Assembly: GCA_000328365.1 (NCBI GenBank)
Contig: KB302196.1
Coordinates: 1 to 64,000, forward strand
Direction: 5' to 3'
From: Capitella teleta
Lineage: Eukaryota; Annelida; Polychaeta; Capitellidae
DNA: 64,000 nucleotides
Numbering within the stretch: the stretch's first letter is position 1; each line of letters begins with the position of its first letter. Positions 44,653-57,100 of this stretch are shown piece by piece. The notes below the pieces were generated by a model. The model worked only from the letters and a program-made list of their open reading frames with translations, was not told the origin of the DNA and did not search any database. A program made the translations under genes and the position numbers.

Positions 44653-47600
44653 ATGCGCATCGCCATCCTCTTCCACCTGCTCCTTTCGGTCGCCTCCTGC
44701 AACGCAGATGCCATCGAGGATATTCTCTCCGATGAGGTCCTGAGGGTGACGTCACCAAGAGCAGCCGTGTGCCCACGTGATCACACCCTGGCATGCTGGT
44801 CATGTCGAGCAGAGGCGTCGGAGGATGACTGTATCCTCCATGGTCGATACCAGCCCTGTCATGATGCTGACGTGAGTACTGTGCGCGATTGGGTCGAATG
44901 CTCATGAAATGTACTTACAGGCTGTTTGTGAGTACACGCGACGCATTGACGACACCGGTAAGGTCAGAGAGGTCACGCGAGGGTGTCGATCCATGGATGT
45001 GTGCCAACAGGAGGGGGAAGGGTGCACGACGTACGGCACTGACGTCACATACTGCAGAGACTGCCGTCCAGGAAAGCGGGGCATGGAGCACCGCTGTGTG
45101 CCAACCGAGGGCATCTGCACCCCATCTGGTTTGTACGGAAGGCTCTTCAGATGAAATCAACAAATTTTCAATTGCAGAGTTCAGTCACGGGCTTTGCACA
45201 ACATCCTCTCAACCGTACTTTCACTATTCGACTTTTGACAATGAGTGGATACCCCATGCTGGTCCATGCAAGTACCAGCTGGCAGGGGCATCTCCTGGAT
45301 CTACGCTTCCTTATTTCGTTATTTACATCAAGATGCAGGAAGAGTCCACTGGGCCTGCTTCCGTGGAGTTCGTGGAGCTGGAATTAGAAACCAACCTTAT
45401 CCGACTTTACCGCGATTACATCATCAAAGTCAGTGTGCATTATGTTGCATCTGAGGTGTCAATGCCAGCATTTGCTTCCAGGTCAACGGTGAGACGAAGA
45501 GAATTCCAGTTAGGAATCGCCCAGAAGGCTACCACGTCCAACGCCACTCTGCAGAGTTTATCAGCGTCTTGACCGATATTGGAGTGACCATTCTGTACGA
45601 TGGTCAAGATCGAGTGATGATCATGGTGCCAGAGAAATTCAAGTGAGTCATTGAGTGGTCAATGGTGATATATGTATTTGACTGACCATGTATGGACACT
45701 TCTGAAATGTACTGAAGCGCAACTGAACAATTTTATTGGAAATTATGGCGATATATAAATAAAAAAATTCATTCATTCACCTTTTCAGGGGTAGCATGAG
45801 TGGCATATGTGGCGACTTCAACGCTGATGGTTCTGACGACCTGAAAAGACGAGATGGACTCAACATGCAACAAATCGGCAGCGATGCCTTTGCCGCTATG
45901 GTGCAGAGCTGGCAGGTGCTGGAAAACGACGTCGATTCTGACTCAAGGTGAGCTCTCGGTTCTGTTATGATCTACCGCACTGCATTGCTCCGTGTCCAGG
46001 TGTGCTGTCCCCGAATGCGGCTGTGATCATGGACTCTGTCGACCTGAGACAGGACGCTGCAGGTGCCCCCCACACATGGGCGGACACAAATGCCAATACA
46101 GTGAGCTGGTGTCTTCTATATTACGCATGGTTTACACGATTCGCAACAGGGACCACTGCCCACTGCATGATCACTGACGATACTCACATCAGATCATACG
46201 ACGGCGCCATGCTCTCCATCAAGGGCACCTGCAAATATCTGCTGACTGGCACCTGCGCCGGATACAACGTCACCTGGCCTCCGTCTTTCCAATTGCACAT
46301 GCGAAATACCAGAATGTCCCATGAGAGCAGCCAAGTTATCCCAGAATATCTGGAGTTGCATCTTGACGGTCAGGTCATTCGCCTCTACACAAGTCAACGA
46401 GTCACCGTAGGTCACCCAATGCACCTCATGCTCATTAGCTGGGACTGGTCGCTCACAGGTGAATGGAGAGGAGAGGCATTTGCCAATTTCAGACATGAGT
46501 GGCATCGAGATCTATCTTTATGCTGGATACGCTCTGAGGGTCAAGACTTCTTTCGGTTTGTCCATCTTCTTAGACGAGAGCGGTCAAGTAAAGGTCAAAG
46601 TGCCAACACAATATGAGTGAGTTGAAATGATCACGAGGCAGATTTTACTTTAATGTTTCAGGGGACGCCTGTGTGGTCTGTGTGGAAACTACAACTGGAT
46701 GTATTGGGATGATCTGACCACGCGCCAAGGGGACTACGTCGCTGCTTCGGAGACCGCCGGTCGAGCGTCTTCTCTGATCGCGGCCAGTTGGGTGGTCAAG
46801 GACACCGAAGACCCTAGGTGATTGAGGGAACCAACCAGGTAATTTAATGCTAATGGTCGTTCATACCAGGTGCGTCGAAGTGGAAGCCGAAGAAGCGAGC
46901 AACATTCTGTTTGAAGAACAAGTGCAGTCACTCTCAGCCATCAACAAATGCCATTTCTTGCTAAACGCTTCGTTACCGAATAATCCCTTCTCTACCTGCC
47001 TCAGACACGGTAGTCATGGCAACTTGTCTGCTCTTTATTTTGATGCTTGTGTGTCTGCTGTTGCTGATACACTACAGGTGAATGACGGATAATTTAAACC
47101 CTGAATTATCTTACCTTTATGAGGTACGCAGGGTGTTGCGAGCGAAGACGAGTCTCACCGCAGGTCGTGCAATGTCCTTGAAACCTTTGCTGACGAATGC
47201 TTTGAAGACCCGGATGTCCCAGAACCTCGTTGGAGGAACACTGTTGGCTGCAGTGAGTACCCATGCAGCACCGTGATTGGTATAAACACTTCTAACAGTG
47301 ATGGTCTGCCCTGTTGGAACTATCATGAACGCAGAGGCGCCAGCGGATCCTCCAAGTTGCGGTCACACCTCAAACAATATCATCAATGATGAGCAGTCCA
47401 CCCGGGGTTGCACGTGTCCTCCTGGTCAGGTGTTTGACCACATGACATGCGTAGAAAAATCCGATTGTGGATGCACTGACCACGATGGTGTCTACCGGAA
47501 GGTAAGCTTTAAATGAAATTAAACACGAAATGCAATAGCGCTTCAGGTGGGTGAAAATTGGCTTTCTTTTGATTGCTCTTTGGCGCACGTTTGCGATGTT

Positions 47601-49560
47601 GGAGGAACGATTAAAACCACGCGACACACCTGTGGCACGAACCAGGTGTGCCAGGTGTTGAATGGGGCACGTCAGTGCACGTACGGTGAGGCCATTGACC
47701 TTCTGGTGTCCTGTTCTCATGCCTATCCTCACTATCACAGATTGTGGTTGCAAGAATGGTGGTACCTGTTTGGATGATCAGAAAGTGTGCAGGTGTCCCG
47801 CTGGCTTCACAGGCAATAAATGCCAGAACAGTATGACGTCACAACATATTATGTAATCTTTACTTATATAGTATTGTGCAGAACTGAGATGTTGTAGGAG
47901 TTGGGGAAGTCCTTTCTATGACGGAGAAGATTCGGAAAGCAAGAGTCTGACCGGAAAGTGTAGCCACTTGTTGAGCGGCACGTGCTGGGAGACGGATGGC
48001 ATCGATTTGCCAGGCTTCAATGTTACTCTGACTCAGCATGGAGCGAATGGCCATCCTGAGTTGGCTTTCTTGCGTACCATCACCATCCACTACCACGGGC
48101 ACAATGTTGAATTCGACCAAGACAACTTCATCAGGGTTCGTTCATGCATGGCCATACATGACGATAGTCATTTCATGATTGAATGCGCCTCCAGGTAGAT
48201 GGGGTGGTCAGAAAAAATTCGCATGACCTTGAAGGGTTAGCGACCATCGTGAGATCATCCAGAAATGTTCAGTTTACCTCTCCTCACCTTGTGGTCAAAT
48301 CTTGGTGGAACTCAATTGAAGTGTGCATCCCAGAATCGCTGACTAACGCATTATGTGGTTTATGCGAAGACTTCCGCCAAGACGAAAACAAGAAACCTAT
48401 GCTTCCGGATGGTTCGTCGCCTCCTGGAAGCTCATCTGCTCATCGGTGGGCTTCATTTGACATGGACAGAGCGAAGTACGTTCAGAATAAATTCATAATA
48501 ACTTGTAGCCATCGTTTATGATATAGGTGTGAGATGATTGAAAATGTAACAGATATTGTACCATCACCCACTGAAGACTGGTTGGAGAAAATTGATGACA
48601 CCACACTCTGCGGCAACTTAAAACCTTGGACGGATGGTCTGCAGAAGAGTGGTCCCATGGCCCGATGCATGGATATCCTGGGAGAGACGGCTGCCAAGGT
48701 ATTCTATGAGTCCTGCGTCTTTGCGATGTCCAAGCTGGGTGAGGATGATCTAGAGTCGGCGAGGGCTGTCTCCTGTGACATCACCCAAGCCATGGTGACT
48801 GCGTGTGAAGAGGCTGGCCACACTGTCATGTGGAGAGAGTACACGCAATGCTGTGAGTGGCTGGTCAGCCCATAGTTATAATAAAATATTAAATACCATT
48901 CACACAGATCCAAAGTGTCCTGCTGGTCAAGTCTACTATGATCAGATGTCCGCTTGTCCTGCGACCTGCTCTTCCCCCACCGCCCCTCTCTCCTGCCTTC
49001 AAGACCATACTGATGGTTGCGGCTGCCCTGACAACAAACTCCTGAATAGTGAAGAATGTTTGGCACCAAGCCAATGTGGTTGCTACGACAACCAAAACGT
49101 CTATCACCTGGTGGGCCAACCGAATACAATCACACTCAATTATTAACCATCCAATCGCCAGCCTGGAGCGACTTGGCTTTCTGCTGGTTGCAACGAGTCG
49201 TACACATGCATCCCAGCCACGGACACTGAAGGCTCAAAGATTGTCCAAGGACCTGGCTGCCACTCTATCAATGAGACCTGTACTTTGCTGGACGATGCGT
49301 ACATTTGCAGACCTGCTGTTGGTCGGTAAATGTACTTGATAATTTTACCCTTCACTAATTTTATCCTCCCTAAAGTTGACGGAGGGTGGGGTCGGTGGAG
49401 CAAGTGGTCTGGTTGCAGTGCATCTCCCTTGGACACCACCCAGAAGGTCCGAGTCCGTACCAGGCGCTGTAACGATCCAACACCATCAGACGATGGCAGG
49501 CGGTGTGCGGGAACTGCTATCGAAGTGGACGACGAATTCTGTATGCGCATGGAGTTGTAG
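44653..49560 (+). CDS. Secreted VWD/C8/TIL/EGF mosaic with Ly6-like head and TSP1 tail
   Basis: Twenty exons: 44653-44871, 44921-45128, 45178-45428, 45482-45642, 45789-45947, 46000-46100, 46150-46406, 46459-46616, 46662-46817, 46870-47077, 47132-47252, 47299-47501, 47547-47685, 47741-47830, 47882-48135, 48195-48475, 48527-48852, 48908-49110, 49162-49321 and 49376-49560. They join in frame to about 1279 residues. Order: signal peptide (MRIAILFHLLLSVASC), Ly6/uPAR-like head (about 30-125), VWD1 (145-333; SGICGDFNADGSDD), EGF (334-366), VWD2 (367-556; GLCGNYN), C8 (557-666), TIL (667-734), TILa (735-780), EGF (781-810), VWD3 (811-988), C8 (989-1097), TIL (1098-1165), TILa (1166-1218) and thrombospondin type 1 (1219-1279; WGRWSKWSGC). 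No transmembrane segment, so secreted. The layout recalls zonadhesin, IgGFc-binding protein and SCO-spondin, which build disulfide-linked mucus or matrix. VWD1 lacks a C8-TIL block. All introns but one are 45-59 nt. Confidence 0.88.
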
Positions 49561-49572
49561 AAGATATATATC

Positions 49573-49578
49573 AATAAA
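49573..49578 (+). promoter_or_regulatory. Poly(A) signal AATAAA of the VWD mosaic gene
   Basis: AATAAA 12 bases after the stop codon, implying a very short 3' UTR unless a later site is used. Confidence 0.5.
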
Positions 49579-49579
49579 C

Positions 49580-51106
49580 ACGTTATTATCGATGTAAACT
49601 GCAGAAACGTTTGATTTGAAATATGAGTTGTGGTTAATAAAAAAATACTAAATTAAATTAGCATGACTGGTTGACTCATTGACTGACTTTTTGACTCATT
49701 GAAGTAATGACTGAATGAAAGAAAAAATCACAGAATGATGGAATGAATGGAAAAAAACCCCTCAGACATCCATTCATGGATTCTCAGAATCACACATGTG
49801 AGTACTCGTATTTTTCCTCTTACTGAGTCCTCTGTCTCAGAGTCCGCCCACATAACTGTAATTACTGCCACGTGTTCTGGGTCGACCTTTATTTAACTGT
49901 AATTTTTACTCCTCGTATCGCGTTTCACGTTTGCTCACGTCACGAGGTAGGCGCGGATCCGCCCAAGGTTCTTGCTTCACTTGTTTCCTGGTCAGATAAA
50001 TACTGGCATTATTTAGTTGCATCGGGGATCAGTGAAGATTCTTGCATGGAGTCGAGATTTAAAGGACATTAACATGTATCCCATATTCCACGATACTCAT
50101 GAGTTGGCCAACAGTGTCATGTTTTGGCTCAGTATTTTAGGCCTTAGTGTCTTGTTTGAGATTATAGTTTCTTTTGGTCCTGTTTCAGGTACACGGCGTC
50201 GTCTGGTCTGTTTCTTTTGGTCCATTAAGTTGTTGTGCCCCCTCTGTTCATACCCTCTTCGCCAATCCCACTTTAAGTTTACCTGCGTGTAACAAACCAC
50301 GGTCTCTCTCAGATGATTACCCCATGAGTCTATAATTATTCACCTTTTTCCAGAAACGTGTACAATGTATACGGATCAAACATTTCATTGGATTATATTT
50401 TAGGAAGCACAAAGCAGTTAGTTTTGTTGCAAACGAACGAGGAGTGACACAGGACAAGGATAATCTGCTGATGGCATGTTTATTTTGACTTTAATCAAAC
50501 AATAAATAAAAACGGATATATACATGCAATGAATTACCCCAATTTATCGGTAAGCAGAGAAAGGTGATGAAGTGCATAAAGAAAATAAATTTATAGCAGA
50601 ATTAGCGTCATAATTACTTGTTTCCAAGGGGTTGCGCAAACGTTTTGCCCGAGGTGATGGGAGACCAAGAGGGCTTTTGTGATTTCATGCGTTCATGTTA
50701 GCTATAAGCCTAATGATTTCGGGTAATTAATGATGGATAATTATACATTGTTTTGCATGCGGATTAATGAAGAAAAAAAAATCTAATCTAAATTATGATA
50801 AATTGCATTCAAAGGCATCGCTGCTTCTCATCGCTAGAATCAACCAAAACACGCGAACTCATACAAACAATGTATTTTATAATTCACAATTAGAATATAA
50901 GCAAAACTTTGAGCAGAATATCAATTACAATTCATTTTTCAATGTGTCTGCGGCTAAGTTCACAATCGGCTCGCTTCTGATTTTGTTTGTTCAAAAAGTC
51001 CGGGAGCAGAAATTTGCAGAGAGAAGTAAAAATGAGTACATGTTTAGTCAAAGATCTGTAGAATTTGATGTTTTAAAATTTGAAGACGTAGGCGGGGAAT
51101 GTGAGC
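49580..51106. other. Region between two convergent genes
   Basis: 3' ends of the VWD mosaic gene (plus) and the lipid transfer protein gene (minus) face each other. Contains a degenerate TGACT/TGAATG-type tandem run near 49670-49750 and a minus-strand AATAAA at 50479-50484. The open frames seen here have no recognisable features. Confidence 0.5.
50479..50484 (-). promoter_or_regulatory. Poly(A) signal of the lipid transfer protein gene
   Basis: Minus-strand AATAAA about 620 bases past the stop codon of the apolipophorin-like gene. A plausible 3' end, not the only one possible. Confidence 0.35.
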
Positions 51107-54100
51107 TCAGTTGTTGTTGTTGCGCTGTCTACGGTGGTTCTTGCGTCTAAGCATGCGCACTCTCTTTGGGCTCACGGTCGTAGTCTCCTGTAATAGAGAT
51201 AACAATGCATGAGGCATTGATACCTTCGTGATCAACGAGATACCAACCTCAAAGCTGAACTCGGGTGCCTCCTCGCTGCTCTCGTCAAAACCAAATCCAG
51301 GTAGAAATGAGTAGAAGGAGCGAGTAGTTTGGCAGGTTTTGCACACGGCACGTCCAACACCGTACTCATCGCTGACACAGTCACACTTCTGGCACGATTC
51401 GGGGTGGCCCTTCTCGGCGAACAGGCGAACCATGACATCAATAAATCGCTTCTGCATGTACGGTCTGCTCTGGGTCCACTGGAGAGTATTGAAGATGGAG
51501 CCGTCAGTCTCCATGGCCAGGGCGGCGCATAGGTCCTTTGGCATCTGCACTTGCTGCCTCAGCTCGTTGTCGCCTTCCAGAACCTTTCCACCGGCGTCCT
51601 TGCGAGTGAACACTCTTCGGCTGTCGGCTCCTGTATTACAAAAAATTAAAAAAATTAAATAAAATAAAAATAGCGTTAAACGTTAATATGAGAGTCAAAA
51701 TTAAAACTCACCAAAGATGTAGGCAGAGACTGGATCTTTGTCAACATTCAGCTTGAAATTGTGCTCCATGAGCATGTGCAGGTGGATGTCCTTCTGCATG
51801 AGAACCTGTTCGACGTCGGCGTAACTGACGCTCATCTCCATGCATGCAGTGCAAGGCACCATGACGATGCTCTTGGACACTCCAGCTCTGTATGGCAGTT
51901 TGCTTGCGTAGTAAATGGCGGCAAGGGCATCAGCGCTCTCGCCGTATCCCTTGGTGAAGTCATCAAGGCCGAGGAGGATCTTGTCGTGGGTGTTGAAGAC
52001 CTGTCCATCCATGGTGCGAATGTGGGGAGTGTTGAGGCTGCCGGTGGCGCCGTAACCAATGATCGAGTAGCGGTTGTTGGTGATTCCAGTACTCTTGAAG
52101 GCCTTCTCCATATCGTCAACGACATCCTTCAGGTTGGCCAGAACGACCTCGTTGCACTCAGCGTGCTGCAGGATGAAAACGACATCAGCGGACTGGGGCA
52201 CAGCGTCTCCTTCTAGGGTGTAGTTCTGTCCCTCTGTGAACTCGGCGCCCATGCTTTCGATCTCACAACGCACTGTAATGTAATAAATACATGTGAAACC
52301 ATGGTTCAATGAACTTCAAACTTTGTTACTCACCACACGAGTGAGGAATACGGACGTTGACTCCTTCACGACGGCAGACGTCGACGTAGAAAGCGTTCGC
52401 GTTGCAGGCGTCCTGTTCAGTCGGCAGGCGGTTTTCTTTGAGCATCAGGTCGTTCTCGCACATCTTCTGGAATGGCTGGGGATCGACGACCTTGTAGCAG
52501 GGTCTGAATGGTGAAGCGTCTTCCTTGAACATCCTTGAGCAGATCTTGTAAGCCTCAGTGTGGGGTTCGGGGGCGACATTCACAGCGTAGTTTTCGGGGC
52601 GGCATCTCTGTCCGGCAGTCCAGCTATCGGCCAACTGTTCTGGGGTGCTAGCACGAGTGTTCTCAGCCGTGGTGAAGTCATCAGCAGGCTCGTTGTTGTA
52701 GGTTCCAAAGAGACCTCCAGTCTTGCTGAAGTACCATCCAGTGACATTGACAGTGCAGCGGTCGTAAGGCAGGTTGCAATCGACAGTCAATCCGAGGGTG
52801 TTGTCCACGCGGATCATGCTGCCGATGCGAGAGATGGTGGTGTTTCCGAAGGCGACTGGCATTTCGATGCGGCTTCCATCGACGACCACACGACCGTCAT
52901 TAAAGACCTCGACCTGCTTGCCGTTGGTAATGATGGACAGGCTCTTCTTGACTGGACGACCTCTCTGGCGTTGGTAATTGACAGCAACACTGAATGTGCC
53001 ATCGATGAAGTCACGGGCCAACAGGTAAGAGCACTCGCCGGCGAATTCGTAGAAGCGTTTGTCGAAGGTCATAAAATGCTGGCTTCCCATCACGGCAGCG
53101 TAGGTCTTGAAAGGAGGAATCCAGTTGAAGTAGTCTGTGGAAGGTCTGTATCTGTAGTATAGGTCAACCAGGTTGAATTCAGGTGTGACAGGCATGTACT
53201 CGTTGATCATCTCTTTAGCCATGTTGATGTACTTCTGGATGTCAATGTCGCGAAGTCTGTACAGATGGTGGATGTCATCCCAGTGGAATGGCCAGTACAC
53301 ATCAAAACCAAGTTCGCCTCCTTCGGGGTTCCATGTCGACCAGTGAGTCTTCTCCAGCTGCAGGTATTGCCTAATCTTCTGAATCATCTGAGAGCGGTAG
53401 GTCGAAAGACTGATGTGATGCAGTTCTCTGAGGACTTCCTTGATTCTCTGGTCGAACTCCATGTAGCGCAGAGCCCAGGCACTCTTGGCCAGCATCCTCT
53501 TCACGTGGGCCTTGATGTATCTCATTTCTGGACGCTTCTCAATCTCGCTCCACCAGGCCTTCACTTTGTCAACGTGGGGTTGCAGTCTATTCATCATGCT
53601 GCTACGGCGGCTCTCGAAGGGTGAAAGCAAGTCAGGTATGTCGATGGTCATCAGCTTGTTCCATGTCCAGGCAACGACCTTGTTGTTTCTCAATTGATCA
53701 ATGACGTCTATAGAGAAAACAAATTCATTCATATATTCTGATCACTATAAGTTTCAAGCAAAAATTTAATGCATAAATTCCATGTTTTCGTTTGTATGGT
53801 TTTTTTTTTTTTTTTTTTTTTTTAGATTGGTAAATGCACTTGATACACGACATGTAATAAAATTACTACTCACAGAGGGTAGCATCAGTAGCAGAGCTGA
53901 CAAGCTTGTTCCAATAGGGATGAGTGTTAACGACGAACTGGAGCATTTGCACGTTCATCTTAGACAGAGCCACCTCGATCTTATCAACAATCACGCTCAT
54001 CTGTTCTATATCAATCTTTTGCCTGTGATTCAATAATTTAGTTTTTGGCAAATGAACTTTTTCATTGAAGGCTCACCTGAGCTGAACAAAGGCGGTCTGC

Positions 54101-57100
54101 ATGGCATCAGATGTGTCCCTGAAGTAGAAGTGATTCTCGCGGTACATCACATCGTATGCATTATGCAGCTTGGCTGAAATGCTGTTCACTTGACGCTGAG
54201 CAAATTGCACAGCCGGCTGGAATGGTGCTACAGCGCGTGACAATTGGCGCTGCTTGCGGTTTATCTCATTCTCGAAAGCAGTCTGGATCTGGCGGCTCAT
54301 GCGACGGTAGGTGGAAGTTCTCTGGACCTGGTTGATGTATTGCTCGACCTCCTGTTGCAGCGTAGGGTTCAAGAAGAATCGGGAGCTGACTAGTTGGTCA
54401 TCAGTGATGCGGACAGAGGCAAGAGCGTGCTGGCGACGTGCTCCGTTGATCATTGTGTAGACCTCGGTCTTGGCGTGAGATGGAGACGGCATTTCGGAGT
54501 ACACGTGTACATAGTCATCACCATCATGGAAGACCTTCATCTCAATGAGCTTTTCTTCGGCATTCATGTTGAACTCTGCTCGGAGGCTGTGCTCATCCAT
54601 GGTTCCAACAATTTCATAGGCGTGAATTCCGCGTCCAGCATCGTGTGTCTTCTCTGAGACAATGACAGTCAATGCCTTCACTGGAGTGATGATCTGAGAT
54701 AAAAGTAACCAAATGTATCGATTCTGCAATTCAATTTTCAATTCTCCTTACCTCCATATCCAGAGAATGTCGGAGTTTGTTGATATCAGCGCGGAGGGTA
54801 GCTGTCTTTATGGCTCTGTCATAGCTAGTCAAATACTGGCCATTCATGGTGACAGACTTGGCATCTGAATTGTCCTTGTATTGGGCTTCCCATTTGGCAT
54901 CAAGGTTGGAGTTCGGGTGTGTGAGATGAGCTCTAGCGTTGTAGACCGTCTCTCTCCAGGATGAAGCATCAGAAAGGTGTCCGATGAATTGGAAGTTCTC
55001 AGAGTCATAAGTCAGACGCACAGTGCCGTCAATGGCGCTCTTCTGGAAGCTAGCTTCATAAGCAAGCATCAGGTTCTGTTTGAGGATAATGGTAAATGGA
55101 TGCAAGAGGTTTAAATAAATTACTCACAGAAGGAAGTCTTGGGTGCTGAGCAGTGAAAGTAGTTGTGTGTCCGGCATCGGTCATAACAACATCACTCTTC
55201 AGGTTCAGACGCTGAATGGTCACTTCAGTGGTGTACTGGCGCCCAGGGCTGCAGACGTGGTTGAAGGTGGCCTCCATGCTTCCCAGAGGAGAGGCAAAAG
55301 AGAGACGACCGTCGTTGATGTTCTGGCTTCTGCGGGAGCTCTTTGACAACTCAACATTGTAGCCTGCCTTAGTCTCCGCGGAATTGTCCCACATAACCTC
55401 AGATGAGTGGGTCATTCTTCCATCAGCATAAGCATAGGTTGTAGTAAAGCCAACAGTTCTGCTGGGCAGAGTAGCTCTAACAGTCAGTTCTTTCTCGGCT
55501 TCTTCATTCTTCATGTTTAGATCAAAGCGAACCTGGCTGTCGGTTCTGCGAGTGTCCCAGTTGACAACAGCATCATTTCTGCTGCCTCTCATGTTGACCT
55601 TGGAGGACATGGGGTATGGTTGGCGGATTTCAATCTCCAGATTTCTCAGGGCACCAGTGTTGTAGGTGTAATCAAAGTCCACGCTCTTCTGCTCGTTGTG
55701 CATGACATCAAGGCTGCCAGTCTTCACATCACCATTTCTGGTGTGGACACCAGTGACAACAACATTTCTTAGGTAATCGTATGGAGAGCTGATCTTGAAA
55801 GTTCCGTCATAGTTGCTGCTGCTGCGACCAGTGGTCTTCTTGAAGAGGGCTTCACCTTCGATCTTCTTGTTGTTATATTCAACAGATCCAGTGGTCAAAA
55901 AGTCCATAAGGTCACCACGATGTCCAACATCAATGGTTACAGATGGTACATGGCTGAAAGGCAGGGTCACGGTTCCTCTTGAGTTGAATTCCTTGATGTG
56001 GCCACCATGGACCACCTTGAAGCCAAAGTTCCTGTATCCCGTGATGGGAGTGGTCATCTGGAAGTCAGTGTCAAAGCTCTGGAAAGTTCCCTCGTGGCTC
56101 AGGTTGGCGACAAACTCTTCAAATCCAGGGTAGGCAGTGTTGATAGTCAGACCAGTCTGGATCTTGTTGTTGGTGGTGGTGCTGTGTCTCAGCTGAGCAC
56201 CAAGACGTTGCCAGTTGCGGATAGGGGTGGTGATTGAGGCACTAGTTCTCAAGTTCTTGGGTTCTCCATTGTGGTTGATTGTGAATCCAAATCGATCGTA
56301 TCCACGGTGGGGAGTATCGATTGAGCCCTCGCATCTGAAGTTCTTGAGCTGTCCTTCATGAGAGTAAGTTCCAACATACAATCCCTTGGGAGTATTCAGT
56401 TGAGCCTTAGTGAGAAGGTTAGCCAGGTTTCCAGATTTTTCAGTTGTCATGGTGTAACTCTCATGCTGCCTGAAGGGTGTTCCAACAGAAATTACGGTTT
56501 TGGGCGTCTCGGTGCCACCAGTATGGTGCACGCTGGTGCTAAAGCGTTCATAACCAGGGACACTGGCAGTAGACTCAACAGCAGTTCTGAATCCACCTAG
56601 GATATTCTCATGCTCAATTGCAAGTCCCATTCTCTCATAGTCCGGGATGGATGAAGTGATGTGGCCAGTCAGGCGCATAACAGGAGCAGGTTGAAGGTCA
56701 TCCCACAGCCAAATTTGTTGTATGGAGTATGAGGAGATGCGACCTCAATAACACTCTCGAAGGCTTGCAGATTTCCATCATGAGATAGTTTGAATCCATA
56801 CTGCCCAATAGAAGTGTCAATCTTTGAGCTGAGACGAAGGGCTGAGAGAGTAGTCACATCAACTTCAGTGGTCATCTTAATCATTTCAAACTTCTGGTGG
56901 GGAGAGTTCAGTTCCAGGATGAATGTGAACTGCTTAGGGACTCCGTTGAACTGAAGATCATAGGCGTAGGGTCCCAGAGGAGTGACAATCTGGACGTTTG
57001 ACTTAATCTCAGAGAGATCTCTGGCATTGTTCTGAATGGTAACTCCAAGGCGTTCCCAGTTTCTGAATGGGGTTTCAACCACAATACTTGATCTGATGTT

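Noticed and set aside
52560-53162. 200-residue open frame on the plus strand
   Set aside because: Lies antisense to the VWD exon of the lipid transfer protein, with no start context, domain or splice signals. A shadow frame.
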